Shown here piece by piece: positions 18,301 through 26,882 of a stretch of 26,909 nt of DNA (its first letter is position 1; every line of letters starts with the position of its first letter). Both the position numbers and the translations under genes were made by a program. The stretch lies in the NCBI GenBank assembly GCA_049613665.1, contig JBMZCV010000057.1:1-26909 (forward strand). Direction: 5' to 3'. This DNA is from JBMZCV01 sp049613665 (lineage in GTDB: Bacteria; Bacteroidota; Bacteroidia; Chitinophagales; UBA2359). Below the pieces are notes generated by a model. That model ran no database searches. It was not told where the DNA came from and saw nothing but the letters and a program-made list of their open reading frames with translations.

Positions 18301-21300
18301 AAGCGACTACAAATTGCGACACAAATACAGTTGGATTAGATGAAATCACAGTAAGCGTTCCTTATTTTGGAAAAAAAGAAGGGGCTACAATCACAAATAA
18401 TGGAAGTGGTGTAATCGGTGGCGATAACCCTGCTTTAGTTGAAAATGGTACAATTACAGTTACTTTATTGGAAGGCGAAACATGGGACTTTGATGTTCTT
18501 TTACCAAACTGCGACGGATTCAATGCCACAGGAACAGTTGCGATAGATGCTTGTTTGCCAGATTTAGTGAACTGTTATGAAGAAACGGATTGTAATTGGT
18601 CGGTAGAAAATGTCGCTCAAAATGCAGACGAAGATACTTGGACTTGTGCATCTGGCACTTATGCAGCAAATGGTTTTTGCGGTAGCACTTGCGAAGAAAA
18701 CACAGATGTTTGGCTCATTTCGCCAATGTTTGATTTGGGAGCTACTTCTGTTAGATACTTAAATTTTGATGCAGCAGAGCAGTTTGATGGTGCAACTTTA
18801 GAAGTTCAATATTCAACAGATTATAGTGGTACAGGCGACCCAAATCTTGCAACTTGGACAGCTTTACAAAGCATTGCAGATGCTGGAGCTTCAAATATTG
18901 ACATTACAAACATCGTAGGAAATCCTGTTTATTTTGCTATTCAATACCTTTCTAGCGGAGGTTCTGGCACATCAAGCGGCTGGACAATCAGCAATATCAG
19001 CATTTCGGCAGAAGAATGTAGTACAACAAATGTCATTTTGCCTCCTTGTTCATTTAGCAATGTAACGGCAGGAACAGCAGGTTGCAACGATTTAGATGCT
19101 CAATTTATCGTACTTTTCGAGGTAGAAAGTGGCAGCGACAGCTATGAAATTGTTGATGATTTAGGAAATGTATTAGGTACAGGCACAAACTCGCCAATCA
19201 CAGCGACAGTTGTAGGAAGTGTAGGTGGTTCTATCATGGTTTCGGTAAGAGATGCCAACGAAACAACTTGCAGCAGCGAAACTATTGAAGTAGCTTTACC
19301 AGATTGTTCTATCGACCCTTGCACAGATTATATTGCACCGATGGTAAGCAATTTGAATGTTTGCGATGGCGAAGCAGCAGTTTTAATACCAACAGGCGGC
19401 GGAAATAGCTTAGGCATTGGCGTAGCTTTAGAATTATTTATTTCGGAATATTCAGAGCCTTCAAGCGGTTCTTGCAAATATGTTGAAATTTATAATGGTA
19501 CGGGCCAAACCGTAGATTTGAGCGAATATAGCTTGCAAGGTATTGCAAATGGTGGTTTTTTCCCTGAAAGCGAAACCTTTTTAATGGGTTCTATGCCAAA
19601 TGGTTCTACATTTATCGTTTATAACGAAAATTGCACTGACCCAACAATCACGACAGCAGTAGGTATGTCTGCTCCAAACAACAACACAGCACCGCTTATT
19701 TTCAATGGAAACGATGCGATAGCTTTGGCACACAATGGCGTAATCGTCGATGTGATTGGCGAAGAAGGCGTACCTGGCCCAGACCCAGCTTGGGACGTAG
19801 CTGGTGTAGCAAATGCAACGCAAAATGCTATTTTGTATAGAAAATCTGATGTTTTGGGTGCAAATGCAGATTGGGCAGCTTCGGCAGGTACTGATGCAGA
19901 CAACTCTGAATGGATAGTAGGAAATGCAAATGATTTTAGCGATGCAGGAAGTTTTATTTTCACAGGTGGAATCACAAACTTATACAATTTCTATGACAAC
20001 GACCCTGCTTCTGGTGGCGTTTTGATAGAAAGCATTGCGGCAAGCGACTCAATAGATTTAACAGTTCAAAATCCTACAACAGTTTGGGTAACAGCAGTAA
20101 GCCTTGATGGAAATTGCGAATCGGAAGCTGTTTCAGTTACTGCAACTTCTTATCCAACTATTACGGCAGCAACACTTACGGCTGGCGATTGTGATGCCAA
20201 CGCAAGTATTAGCCAAGATAACGCAGATTTTACAGCAACTTACACCGTAGAATATACGACAGGCGAAGGCGAAACTAGCGGAAACGGCTTTGCTTTTGAT
20301 GTGCCTTTGGCGAGTTCAGGAGTAGCAACATTTACAGTAATGAATGCAAACGCACCAGAAGGCTGTAATATGGAAACTTTTGCCGTAGATTTTCTTTGCA
20401 CAGAACAGCCTTGTAACATAGTAGCAACTCCAACAACTTCGGGGTGTGGCGATGGAACAGGAACTTACGATTTAAGCCTTGATGTAGTAGCGACAAATCC
20501 TAGTTCCAATCAATTTTTGGCAATAGTAGATGGCGATACTTATGGCCCTTTTAGTTATTTAGCTTCAACAATCATGATTGAAGGCTTGGAAGGAAATGGC
20601 CAAACAAACATTTCGGTAGATGTTGTTGATTATGGTGGTTGGGTAATAAATGAAGTTTTATACGACCCAAATAGTTTAAATGGCGATGTGAATGGCGATG
20701 GTGTTTTCGTAACATCAGAAGAAGAATTTGTAGAAATTTTGAACTTTAGCGGAACAGCACAAGACATTTCGAGCTGGACACTTTCAGATGCTACAAGCAT
20801 AAGACATACTTTCCCTGCTGGAACAATTGTTGATAATGCTTGCTCAATCGTTGTTTTTGGTGGTGGAAATCCTGCTACTTCTTTTAGTGGAATAGTGCAA
20901 ACAGCTTCAACAGGCGATTTAGGTTTAGGAAACTCTGACGATGTTGTTTTAGCTGACGCAAATGGTATCACAATTGCAAATATGAGCTATTCAGGTTCGC
21001 CATCAGACAACCAATCTATCAGCTTAAACCCAGACGTGACAGGCACAACTTATGTTTTGCATAGTACAATAGCAGAATCTAATGGTGCATTTTTCTCGCC
21101 TGCAACAAAAGCAAATGGTTTTTCTTTCGAAGGCTGCAACGAAATAGTAGAAGCTTGCATGACAACAACGATGTATGACGCTCCAACTTGCGATGTGACA
21201 TTGATTTGTAGCACCTTAGACGGCACACAAAGCGTAGCAGAAAGCAATATTTGCTCTGGCGAAACCATTAGTTTCACAGAAGGAAGCATAATCGACAATG

Positions 21301-22682
21301 ACTATACAGGTGGTTTTGTGACTTGGGTATATGGCACAACAGCAGATTTTGATGCTTATGGTGCAAATGCTACCACAACAGTAGGCGATTTGCCAGCAAA
21401 CACAAATTGTGATGCCATGACATATTTCGTAAAAGCACGTTTAGATGGCGTAGCAGCATGTAACGATGTTTCAGCAACTTTTGAAGTAGCAGTTTATCCA
21501 ACAATTAGCTATACAGTTACAGCAGAAAATGGTTGTTCAGCAAGTATTGAAGCAGCTTGTCCAAACTTCGGAATTAGCTTTTTGAACCCAACGACAAACA
21601 CGACAGAAAACAATACAGGTTCGGCAACTTACAACAATGCAGCTTGCCAAAGTGGAACAATTGAATTTACGATTACAAACAGCGATGCTCCAGCAAACTG
21701 CAATAGCACAATGGTAAATGTGAACTATGATTGCAATTTAAACTGTCCTATCGGTGGTTGTACTGACCCAAATGCTGTTAATTTTGATGAAAATGCGACA
21801 ACAGACGATGGCAGTTGTTTGTATGAAGCTTGCACCGACCCACTTGCAAGTAATTATACACCGCCAGCAAGCAATATTATCACAAACAACAACTTGTGTA
21901 TTTATGGAAATTGCGACTTGCCTGCTGTCGTTGATACTGATTTTCAGGGCGAAGAAGGAACATCACCTTTTTATTACAACAACTATATCATAGAATTAAA
22001 TGGAGTTGCTCCTTATAGTTTTGTATGGGATAAAAATGGTTATATCCGAACTTCTTTAGATGAAAATACAGCGACAATTATTTCGGCAGAAAGTGCGACA
22101 TTCAGCGTTACAATAACAGATGCCAATGGTTGTACATTTATTTTCAGCAACTCGGCAACAGAAGAGTTAGTCGTTACAATTTCAGATTACAGCATTACAC
22201 CAGTATCAAATGGCATTGATGGCGAAATTGATATTACCGTAATTGGTGGTACATTGCCTTATACTTACAATTGGTCGAACGGTGCAATTACGCAAGACCT
22301 TGTCGGTTTAGCATTAGGCTGGTATAGCGTCATCGTGACAGATGCAACAGGCGAAGAAACGATAGGTTGGTTTTGGGTAAATCCAGAGCGAAGAGGAAGA
22401 GGAAAAATGAGCGACAACAATCAAGTATTGGTAGCAGCTTATCCAAATCCAATGACAGAAACAACGCAACTAGAATGGAGTAGCACAGAAAATGGAGCAG
22501 CCAATTTAGCGATTTTCAATGTAGCTGGCCAAAAAGTGATGAGCGTTTTTGAAGGCGAAGTCGTTGCCAACGAAATGTATATGACGCAGCTTGATGTTTC
22601 GGCCTTGAAAGCAGGTGTTTATATCGCTCGTTTGCAAGTGAGCAATGGCTCGCAGACTTATATCAAATTGATAGTGCAGTAA
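15381..22682 (+). CDS. Giant surface protein: c-type heme motif, lamin-tail-like domains, T9SS sorting tail
   Basis: Exported protein of 2433 residues. The signal peptide ends ASAQ (about 22). Residues 37-41 are CTGCH, a heme c site. NPMPQG (M93) and the helix ending ESWINNGA match the planctomycete-type cytochrome pattern MPPGG...WI..GA, so M93 may be the distal heme ligand. Lamin-tail-like domains follow at about 121-290, 394-560, 1345-1520 and 1751-1900 (for example KCLEIYNGTGADVDLSTYAI and FVEILNFSGTAQDISSWTLS). Two near-copies of a MAM-like/choice-of-anchor-J-like module occur at about 803-963 and 1061-1210, sharing GFCGSTCEE.TDVWL.SP. A GCTDPNAVNFDENATTDDGS motif is near 2125. SprB-like repeats are at about 2266-2333, and a type A sorting domain (PNPMTETTQL to the end) follows. 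Sortase-independent T9SS export to the cell surface is implied. The function is unknown; adhesion or electron transfer are only guesses. Confidence 0.9.
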   Translation: MKCKATIFAMFILLYSSFASAQPYFEDVLQVLNNNGCTGCHGGINGLSLGTYNQVINSNGNACGPAVIPFDAANSPLYDVIDDATNACGVNPMPQGNPASVSATDLAIIESWINNGALEAAPACSGLTISAYLEGSSNNKCLEIYNGTGADVDLSTYAIEIYGNGNTNATSTIDDLSGTLAADSYYLVCNNQADVSGVLIGLTPDLSTGSLNFNGDDAVALNNGSGLTDVFGTIGIDPGSAWNSDNCSTKDQTFVKKNTGGDCNGFEAFDGSIEFEAVVETLYDCFAQNDVTVFNTYVQPACGISNISASQAVCDGSNAVFSVSFDVVAGSGFYIVLDVDNNTTLATGNESPISVTVENSLAETALNINVLDGTDVDCFGSVFANVALPNCSAPAVCNGLTIAAYLEGSSNNKCLEIYNGTGADVDLATYTVEIYGNGAIAATSTIALEGNLAADAYYVVCHSSFTLGGLSPNLSTGSLNFNGDDAVALNNGTMLTDVFGTIGTDPGAGWGGPDCATNNQTLVRFNTNGLCNGFDAFNGVTDFTGAIPNLYECFAQDDITAFNTYNPNFCGLELGTIGTATCMTNTADVDNYTIEIAYVGTDVNAVVEASNSISIDGNDPATEADGTIVLTFAEGTDWSIDISGGSCALFANGISPTCDVLIETAECLNEGFDNGNEAPAGFTFNGLSTYTSTTNSGNAIPSIKFDSTNDEMLTPILTAPLEMSFFIRGNGTGGTSAFLIKGFNTVTNTWEEIDSLVDATLPTTATTLTYNTGGSTTFSDFNQFWFYYIKDAGNVAFDDLVVGCDANSIIYDCYAAVCDWTVSEVALNSDSDTWSCENGVYSVNGFCGSTCEESTDVWLVSPFFDAAATANARNLNFTATESFDGSVVNVFWASDFAGDLSLASWVPLATVDATNDYSIDISNIADANIVFAFQYIETPEAANGSSSFILENINIQANECGSIVPVCGITSLGEATTNCDTNTVGLDEITVSVPYFGKKEGATITNNGSGVIGGDNPALVENGTITVTLLEGETWDFDVLLPNCDGFNATGTVAIDACLPDLVNCYEETDCNWSVENVAQNADEDTWTCASGTYAANGFCGSTCEENTDVWLISPMFDLGATSVRYLNFDAAEQFDGATLEVQYSTDYSGTGDPNLATWTALQSIADAGASNIDITNIVGNPVYFAIQYLSSGGSGTSSGWTISNISISAEECSTTNVILPPCSFSNVTAGTAGCNDLDAQFIVLFEVESGSDSYEIVDDLGNVLGTGTNSPITATVVGSVGGSIMVSVRDANETTCSSETIEVALPDCSIDPCTDYIAPMVSNLNVCDGEAAVLIPTGGGNSLGIGVALELFISEYSEPSSGSCKYVEIYNGTGQTVDLSEYSLQGIANGGFFPESETFLMGSMPNGSTFIVYNENCTDPTITTAVGMSAPNNNTAPLIFNGNDAIALAHNGVIVDVIGEEGVPGPDPAWDVAGVANATQNAILYRKSDVLGANADWAASAGTDADNSEWIVGNANDFSDAGSFIFTGGITNLYNFYDNDPASGGVLIESIAASDSIDLTVQNPTTVWVTAVSLDGNCESEAVSVTATSYPTITAATLTAGDCDANASISQDNADFTATYTVEYTTGEGETSGNGFAFDVPLASSGVATFTVMNANAPEGCNMETFAVDFLCTEQPCNIVATPTTSGCGDGTGTYDLSLDVVATNPSSNQFLAIVDGDTYGPFSYLASTIMIEGLEGNGQTNISVDVVDYGGWVINEVLYDPNSLNGDVNGDGVFVTSEEEFVEILNFSGTAQDISSWTLSDATSIRHTFPAGTIVDNACSIVVFGGGNPATSFSGIVQTASTGDLGLGNSDDVVLADANGITIANMSYSGSPSDNQSISLNPDVTGTTYVLHSTIAESNGAFFSPATKANGFSFEGCNEIVEACMTTTMYDAPTCDVTLICSTLDGTQSVAESNICSGETISFTEGSIIDNDYTGGFVTWVYGTTADFDAYGANATTTVGDLPANTNCDAMTYFVKARLDGVAACNDVSATFEVAVYPTISYTVTAENGCSASIEAACPNFGISFLNPTTNTTENNTGSATYNNAACQSGTIEFTITNSDAPANCNSTMVNVNYDCNLNCPIGGCTDPNAVNFDENATTDDGSCLYEACTDPLASNYTPPASNIITNNNLCIYGNCDLPAVVDTDFQGEEGTSPFYYNNYIIELNGVAPYSFVWDKNGYIRTSLDENTATIISAESATFSVTITDANGCTFIFSNSATEELVVTISDYSITPVSNGIDGEIDITVIGGTLPYTYNWSNGAITQDLVGLALGWYSVIVTDATGEETIGWFWVNPERRGRGKMSDNNQVLVAAYPNPMTETTQLEWSSTENGAANLAIFNVAGQKVMSVFEGEVVANEMYMTQLDVSALKAGVYIARLQVSNGSQTYIKLIVQ

Positions 22683-22717
22683 GCTAAAGATTTGATTTTT
22701 TAGATTTTAAATGCACG

Positions 22718-22781
22718 AAAGCCGCAAGCTTCTTTTTTCTTTTCTTTTTGAGAAGGAAAATGAGGTTTGCGGCTTTTTTTT
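22718..22781 (+). terminator. Rho-independent terminator of the surface-protein gene
   Basis: AAAGCCGCAA (22718-22727) pairs with TTGCGGCTTT (22767-22776), CTTCT (22729-22733) pairs with AGAAG (22751-22755), and a T-run follows. It lies 36 bp after the stop codon and isolates the downstream NACHT gene. Confidence 0.85.
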
Positions 22782-22850
22782 GTTTTGTTTGCAAAAATGC
22801 TTATATTGAAATTTGATTATTTTGCAAGTAAAAAAGCGTTTCCTAAGAAT

Positions 22851-25601
22851 ATGAAAGAGCAAAGTTTCCGTGAAAGATTTATCAATAAGTTACCAAACTT
22901 AATAAAAGATACAACAACAGTATTTACAAAAGTAGTTGCTAAAGAAAAATGGTTTGAATCTATGGCAGAAAGTATTTTGCCTTACGAATCGCTTTTGAGT
23001 ACCAATGCTTTGGGAAAAATGGCTGGTTGGTTAGCTAAATATGTGATAGAAAAAGAAAGTCGTGAAGTTGCCTTTCAGCACGCTATTTCAACCACATTTA
23101 TTATTACTTTTCAAGAAGCTATTGCAAAACATGAAATAGCATTAACATTAAAAAAGAAGGAAAACATAGAAGAACAGGTTTACAATGAACAAAGCTATAC
23201 ACAGCAACAAAATTTTAGTGATTTTGATATTTATCGCTTTCTAGGCAATGAAATTATCAAAGACTATATAAGTTTATTTGGCGAGCTTCTTGCAGAATGT
23301 GATTGTACTGCTAAACAAAAGCGAATAGTACAAAGACATTTTAATGCTTATCTCAAACTCAACTTTTTTACTTTAATCAAACAGCAAAATGTAGCTTATC
23401 GTCTTCTGCTCAATGATATAGATAATACTCGTGCGATGCAAGCACAGTCTGAAATTATACAACGAAAACTGTATGATATGCAGCTAAGTGCTATGTTTGA
23501 TGAAATCGTATTGAATGATGAAAAGGATATGCGTTTGAGTGATGTTTATATAAAACCTTATGTTGCAATACATCAATCTTGTTTCGCTGAAAAAACAAAA
23601 AATAAATATGAATTCCAGTCTTTCTTTACAGATTTAAAAAATGGATTTTTGAATTTAGATGATAAAAAAACAGATTTGCACAATTTTATTATTTCTATTT
23701 TAAATAATCGAATTCACAAAGATTTAACAAATCAAAAAATAAATATTATTTTTCTATTTGGTAATCCAGGCCAAGGCAAAACTTCTTTTTGCAAAAAATT
23801 ATTGTATGATGTTATTGTAAATGATGAAATTACAGAAAATAATATTTATTTTTTGCGATTAAAAAATGTTCAAGACATCGAAGCATTATTCAATAATCCT
23901 TTGAGAGCAATTGTGAACTGTTTAACAGATATGCCAAATGTGCCTGATAATGTCAATATTAAGCAAATCAAAAGAAATAGCCTATTAGTTTTAGATGGTC
24001 TAGATGAATTAAAAATGAATGCACAAATAGGCACAGATAGAATTGAAATTTTGTGTGAAAAGCTTATAAAAGAAGCAGAAAATAATTTAAATTTAAAGAT
24101 TATTGTTACTTCTCGTTATTATGTTGATTTAAAAAAAATTAGTTATCAAAATGCTTTAATCTTACAAATAGCTAATTTAATGGAAATTCAACAACGAAAA
24201 TGGTTAGAAAAATATCGTTACTTTCATTCAGAATCATCTTTAACACTCCAAAAACTAGAGAAATATAATAAAATTGACCATTTAAAAGAATTGTTGAATC
24301 AACCCATTTTATTACATCTTATTGCTCGACTTTCCAATGAAATAGATGTCAAACAAAATCGTGTAGGGATTTACAAACAATTATTTACAGATTTAATAGA
24401 GCGAAAATGGGATCAAAATGGACAAATAGCGGCTTTAAGAGGTATCAAAACATACGAATTGCGATTTTTGATACAAGAAATGGCTTTATCTATTTTTCAA
24501 TCTGATTATGATTATCTACACAAAACAGAAATAGATAAGCTTAAAACTGTAAAGAAATTTGCGAAAAAGTTGGCAAAAAATAAAATTAATGATGTATTGA
24601 AAGGTGTGATGATTGCTTTTTATTTACAGGAAGTAAGAAAACAAAAAAATGATAGTAGTGAACATAAAAAAGAGCGATATGAAGATTATGCCATAGAGTT
24701 TATGCATAAATCTTTGCAAGAGTATATGGCTGCAGAAAGAATATGGCAAATATTGCAAGATTATTTTTTAGAAAAAGATAAATATGGAGATTATAAAAAC
24801 GATGAGTTTAAAGCCGCTTATCGAGTTTTAGCCGAACTTTTTGGTCCAAGAATGTTGAGTAAAGAAATCATAAAATATTTTAAAGAAATTATTAGTTTAA
24901 AATCAAGTTCAGTAAGAAATGAGTTAGCAGAATGTATGGCTATTTTCCTTGACGAATTAATAATACATCAATTTTACTGTGCTGATGCTCATCAAGGTAT
25001 TTTGAGATTGGAACATAGAGTTAATCATATTGATATTAGCATGAATATTTTTTATGCTTATTGGAATATACTTTTAGAGTTAAAAGAGGAACAAAATTAT
25101 ATAAATGCTAGAAATAAAAATGGTTTTATTGATTTGATATATTCTTTTAATCGTAGAAATATAATTCTAAATTTATCATATCAAAGTTTGGAAAATGTTA
25201 AGTTCGATATTATGAATTTAAATAGTGCTAATTTCATTGCGTCAGATCTTAAATACGGAAATTTTCTTAGTGCTTCTCTCATTTGGACAAACTTTGAAAA
25301 TGCAAAGCTTTATAAAGCAGTATTTGATGCTGCCATATTATATGAAACTAATTTTGCTAATGCGGATTTATTTGAAACTCATTTTAGTAGGACTAATCTT
25401 ATTAAAGTAGATTTTTCAAATGCAGACCTAGAAGGAGCAAACTTTGAATTTGCAAAGTTTAGAGAAGCAAAAAGTTTAACATTTAAACAACTTTCAAAGG
25501 TTCGAAGTTTGTATAAATGTACAGGATTAGAAGAAAAACTAGAAAAACGCTTAAAAAAAGAATGCCCACATTTATTTGAAAAAAAAGAAGCATATTTTTA
25601 A
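22851..25601 (+). CDS. NACHT NTPase with C-terminal pentapeptide repeats (bacterial NLR-like)
   Basis: A STAND-class signalling ATPase, likely cytoplasmic. With the ATG at 22851 it has 916 residues. The N-terminal 300 are helical, with no recognised effector domain. LSDVYIKPYVA (about 229-239) is the short motif that often precedes NACHT modules. Walker A is GNPGQGKTS (304-312), Walker B is LLVLDGLDEL (378-387), and IIVTSRYY is a sensor-like arginine site. A long helical region follows, then pentapeptide repeats with the A(N/D)LxF/NF pattern at about 800-885 (ANFIASDLKYGNF, NADLFETHF, NADLEGANF), and a usual family tail ending PHLFEKK. Proteins of this architecture include phage-defence bNACHT members, where the C terminus senses and the N terminus acts. 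The frame opens upstream at a TTG (22767) inside the terminator; ATGs at 22797 and 22851 are more likely starts. No partner gene is adjacent. Confidence 0.88.
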   Translation: MKEQSFRERFINKLPNLIKDTTTVFTKVVAKEKWFESMAESILPYESLLSTNALGKMAGWLAKYVIEKESREVAFQHAISTTFIITFQEAIAKHEIALTLKKKENIEEQVYNEQSYTQQQNFSDFDIYRFLGNEIIKDYISLFGELLAECDCTAKQKRIVQRHFNAYLKLNFFTLIKQQNVAYRLLLNDIDNTRAMQAQSEIIQRKLYDMQLSAMFDEIVLNDEKDMRLSDVYIKPYVAIHQSCFAEKTKNKYEFQSFFTDLKNGFLNLDDKKTDLHNFIISILNNRIHKDLTNQKINIIFLFGNPGQGKTSFCKKLLYDVIVNDEITENNIYFLRLKNVQDIEALFNNPLRAIVNCLTDMPNVPDNVNIKQIKRNSLLVLDGLDELKMNAQIGTDRIEILCEKLIKEAENNLNLKIIVTSRYYVDLKKISYQNALILQIANLMEIQQRKWLEKYRYFHSESSLTLQKLEKYNKIDHLKELLNQPILLHLIARLSNEIDVKQNRVGIYKQLFTDLIERKWDQNGQIAALRGIKTYELRFLIQEMALSIFQSDYDYLHKTEIDKLKTVKKFAKKLAKNKINDVLKGVMIAFYLQEVRKQKNDSSEHKKERYEDYAIEFMHKSLQEYMAAERIWQILQDYFLEKDKYGDYKNDEFKAAYRVLAELFGPRMLSKEIIKYFKEIISLKSSSVRNELAECMAIFLDELIIHQFYCADAHQGILRLEHRVNHIDISMNIFYAYWNILLELKEEQNYINARNKNGFIDLIYSFNRRNIILNLSYQSLENVKFDIMNLNSANFIASDLKYGNFLSASLIWTNFENAKLYKAVFDAAILYETNFANADLFETHFSRTNLIKVDFSNADLEGANFEFAKFREAKSLTFKQLSKVRSLYKCTGLEEKLEKRLKKECPHLFEKKEAYF

Positions 25602-25610
25602 ATCCCCCAC

Positions 25611-25706
25611 ATGTCACAAATCAGACAACTCAAAAAAAACATTAACCGTATATTCCAACAACTTTTTTTCAGAAACGAAAAATCATTAGCTAATCCAAAT
25701 ACATAA
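25611..25706 (+). CDS. Possible 31-residue small protein
   Basis: An ATG 10 bp after the NACHT stop opens a 31-codon frame (MSQIRQLKKNINRIFQQLFF and so on) whose stop overlaps the foot of the terminator. It is basic and could form an amphipathic helix. Codon content is ordinary for the region. Short frames like this arise by chance in AT-rich DNA, and no homologue is recognised. Confidence 0.25.
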   Translation: MSQIRQLKKNINRIFQQLFFRNEKSLANPNT

Positions 25707-25747
25707 AAAAAGCTTGAAAAACCAAAACAGTCTTTCAAGCTTTTTTT
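25705..25747. terminator. Bidirectional terminator between the NACHT gene and ruvB
   Basis: AAAAAAAGCTTGAAA (25705-25719) is the exact complement of 25733-25747 (15 bp, 13-nt loop), giving a T-run on both strands. It serves the converging genes ending at 25601 (+) and 25765 (-). Confidence 0.9.
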
Positions 25748-25764
25748 ATTAAATATATCTTCTT

Positions 25765-26790
25765 TTAAAACAACTTCAATTTCTCACTAGGCGGAATTTT
25801 GCCCAAATGCAAATATGCTTTTTCGGTTGTTTGCCTGCCTCTAGGCGTGCGTTTAATAAAACCCTCTTGCACTAGAAAAGGCTCATATACTTCCTCAATT
25901 GTGCTAGGTTCTTCGCCCACAGCCATCGCAATCGTACTCATACCGACAGGGCCGCCACGAAATTTCTCAATAATGGTAAGCAAAATTCGATTATCCATTT
26001 CATCGAGGCCATAATCATCTACATTGAGGGCTGCCAGACCAAATTGTGTAATCTCTAAATCTATCGTTCCATTGCCTTTTATTTGAGCAAAATCTCGCAC
26101 TCTTCGCAGCAAAGCATTCGCAATACGAGGCGTGCCTCTACTTCGGCGAGCTATTTCCAAAGCACCTTCTGGCGTGATAGGCGTTCTTAGGATTTTGGCA
26201 GAGCGTTTCACGATTCTAGTCAGCGTTTCGGCATCGTAGTATTCCATCCGAAATTTGATGCCAAAACGAGAACGCATAGGCGAGGAAAGCAAGCCAGAGC
26301 GAGTAGTTGCACCCACAAGCGTAAAAGGATTTAAGGCAATTTGTATGGTTCTAGCACTTGGCCCACTATCAATCATAATGTCAATCGTGAAATCTTCCAT
26401 TGCTGCATATAGATATTCCTCTACCGTAATGCTTAGGCGGTGAATTTCGTCGATAAACAATACATCGTTTTCTTCTAAATTGGTGAGCAAACCCGCCAAA
26501 TCAGCAGGCTTTTCGAGTACAGGCCCAGAAGTGACTTTCACACCTACGCCCAATTCATTGGCCACAATATACGACAAAGTTGTTTTGCCAAGGCCTGGAG
26601 GGCCATGCAGCAACACATGGTCAAGGGCTTCGTTTCGCAATTTTGCAGCTTTAATAAAAATGTCGAGATTTTCGATAATGTGCGGTTGGCCAGTAAAATC
26701 ACTCAATTCTTGCGGCCGCAACACTTTTTCTACCTCTTTTTCGCCACTACTCAAATGAGTATCGTCGGCTTTCAAATAATCGTCACGCAT
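25765..26790 (-). CDS. ruvB: RuvB, Holliday junction branch-migration ATPase
   Basis: Motor of the RuvAB complex, which drives branch migration of Holliday junctions during recombinational repair. The protein has 341 residues, the normal length. It carries Walker A GPPGLGKT (63-70), Walker B with DEIH (114-117), the RuvB-specific SGPVLEKPADLAGLL segment, sensor ATTRSGLL, and an arginine-finger region PMRSRFG. The C-terminal winged-helix domain contains GGPVGMSTIAMAVGEE and ends RTPRGRQTTEKAY. All motifs are intact. It is transcribed alone in this window and shares a bidirectional terminator with the NACHT gene. Confidence 0.98.
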   Translation of the reverse strand: MRDDYLKADDTHLSSGEKEVEKVLRPQELSDFTGQPHIIENLDIFIKAAKLRNEALDHVLLHGPPGLGKTTLSYIVANELGVGVKVTSGPVLEKPADLAGLLTNLEENDVLFIDEIHRLSITVEEYLYAAMEDFTIDIMIDSGPSARTIQIALNPFTLVGATTRSGLLSSPMRSRFGIKFRMEYYDAETLTRIVKRSAKILRTPITPEGALEIARRSRGTPRIANALLRRVRDFAQIKGNGTIDLEITQFGLAALNVDDYGLDEMDNRILLTIIEKFRGGPVGMSTIAMAVGEEPSTIEEVYEPFLVQEGFIKRTPRGRQTTEKAYLHLGKIPPSEKLKLF

Positions 26791-26822
26791 GGATAAATAA
26801 TAAAACTAAATAAATTATTTAG

Positions 26823-26882
26823 ACCTTCAAGGTAGGGTGTCGAATTTCGTGGTGTTTTTTATAAACACTCGCCCTATTTTTT
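26823..26882. repeat. Hairpin cluster upstream of ruvB
   Basis: ACCTTCAAGGT (26823-26833) has the same core as the palindrome at 15183-15215. GTGTTT (26852-26857) pairs with AAACAC (26863-26868) inside TAGGG/CCCTA (26833-26837 with 26872-26876), followed by a T-run on the + strand. It may be a terminator for a gene outside the window or an intergenic repeat. Confidence 0.45.

Noticed and set aside
19619..19987. Antisense frames across the giant surface-protein gene, the longest 122 codons
   Set aside because: These come from the biased codon pattern of a T/S/N/G-rich protein and have no recognisable features.
22767..22850. TTG or ATG starts upstream of 22851 for the NACHT gene
   Set aside because: The TTG lies inside the terminator stem. 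The ATG at 22797 is possible but lies just after the terminator T-run, and the added residues look non-coding; the ATG at 22851 is preferred, with some doubt.
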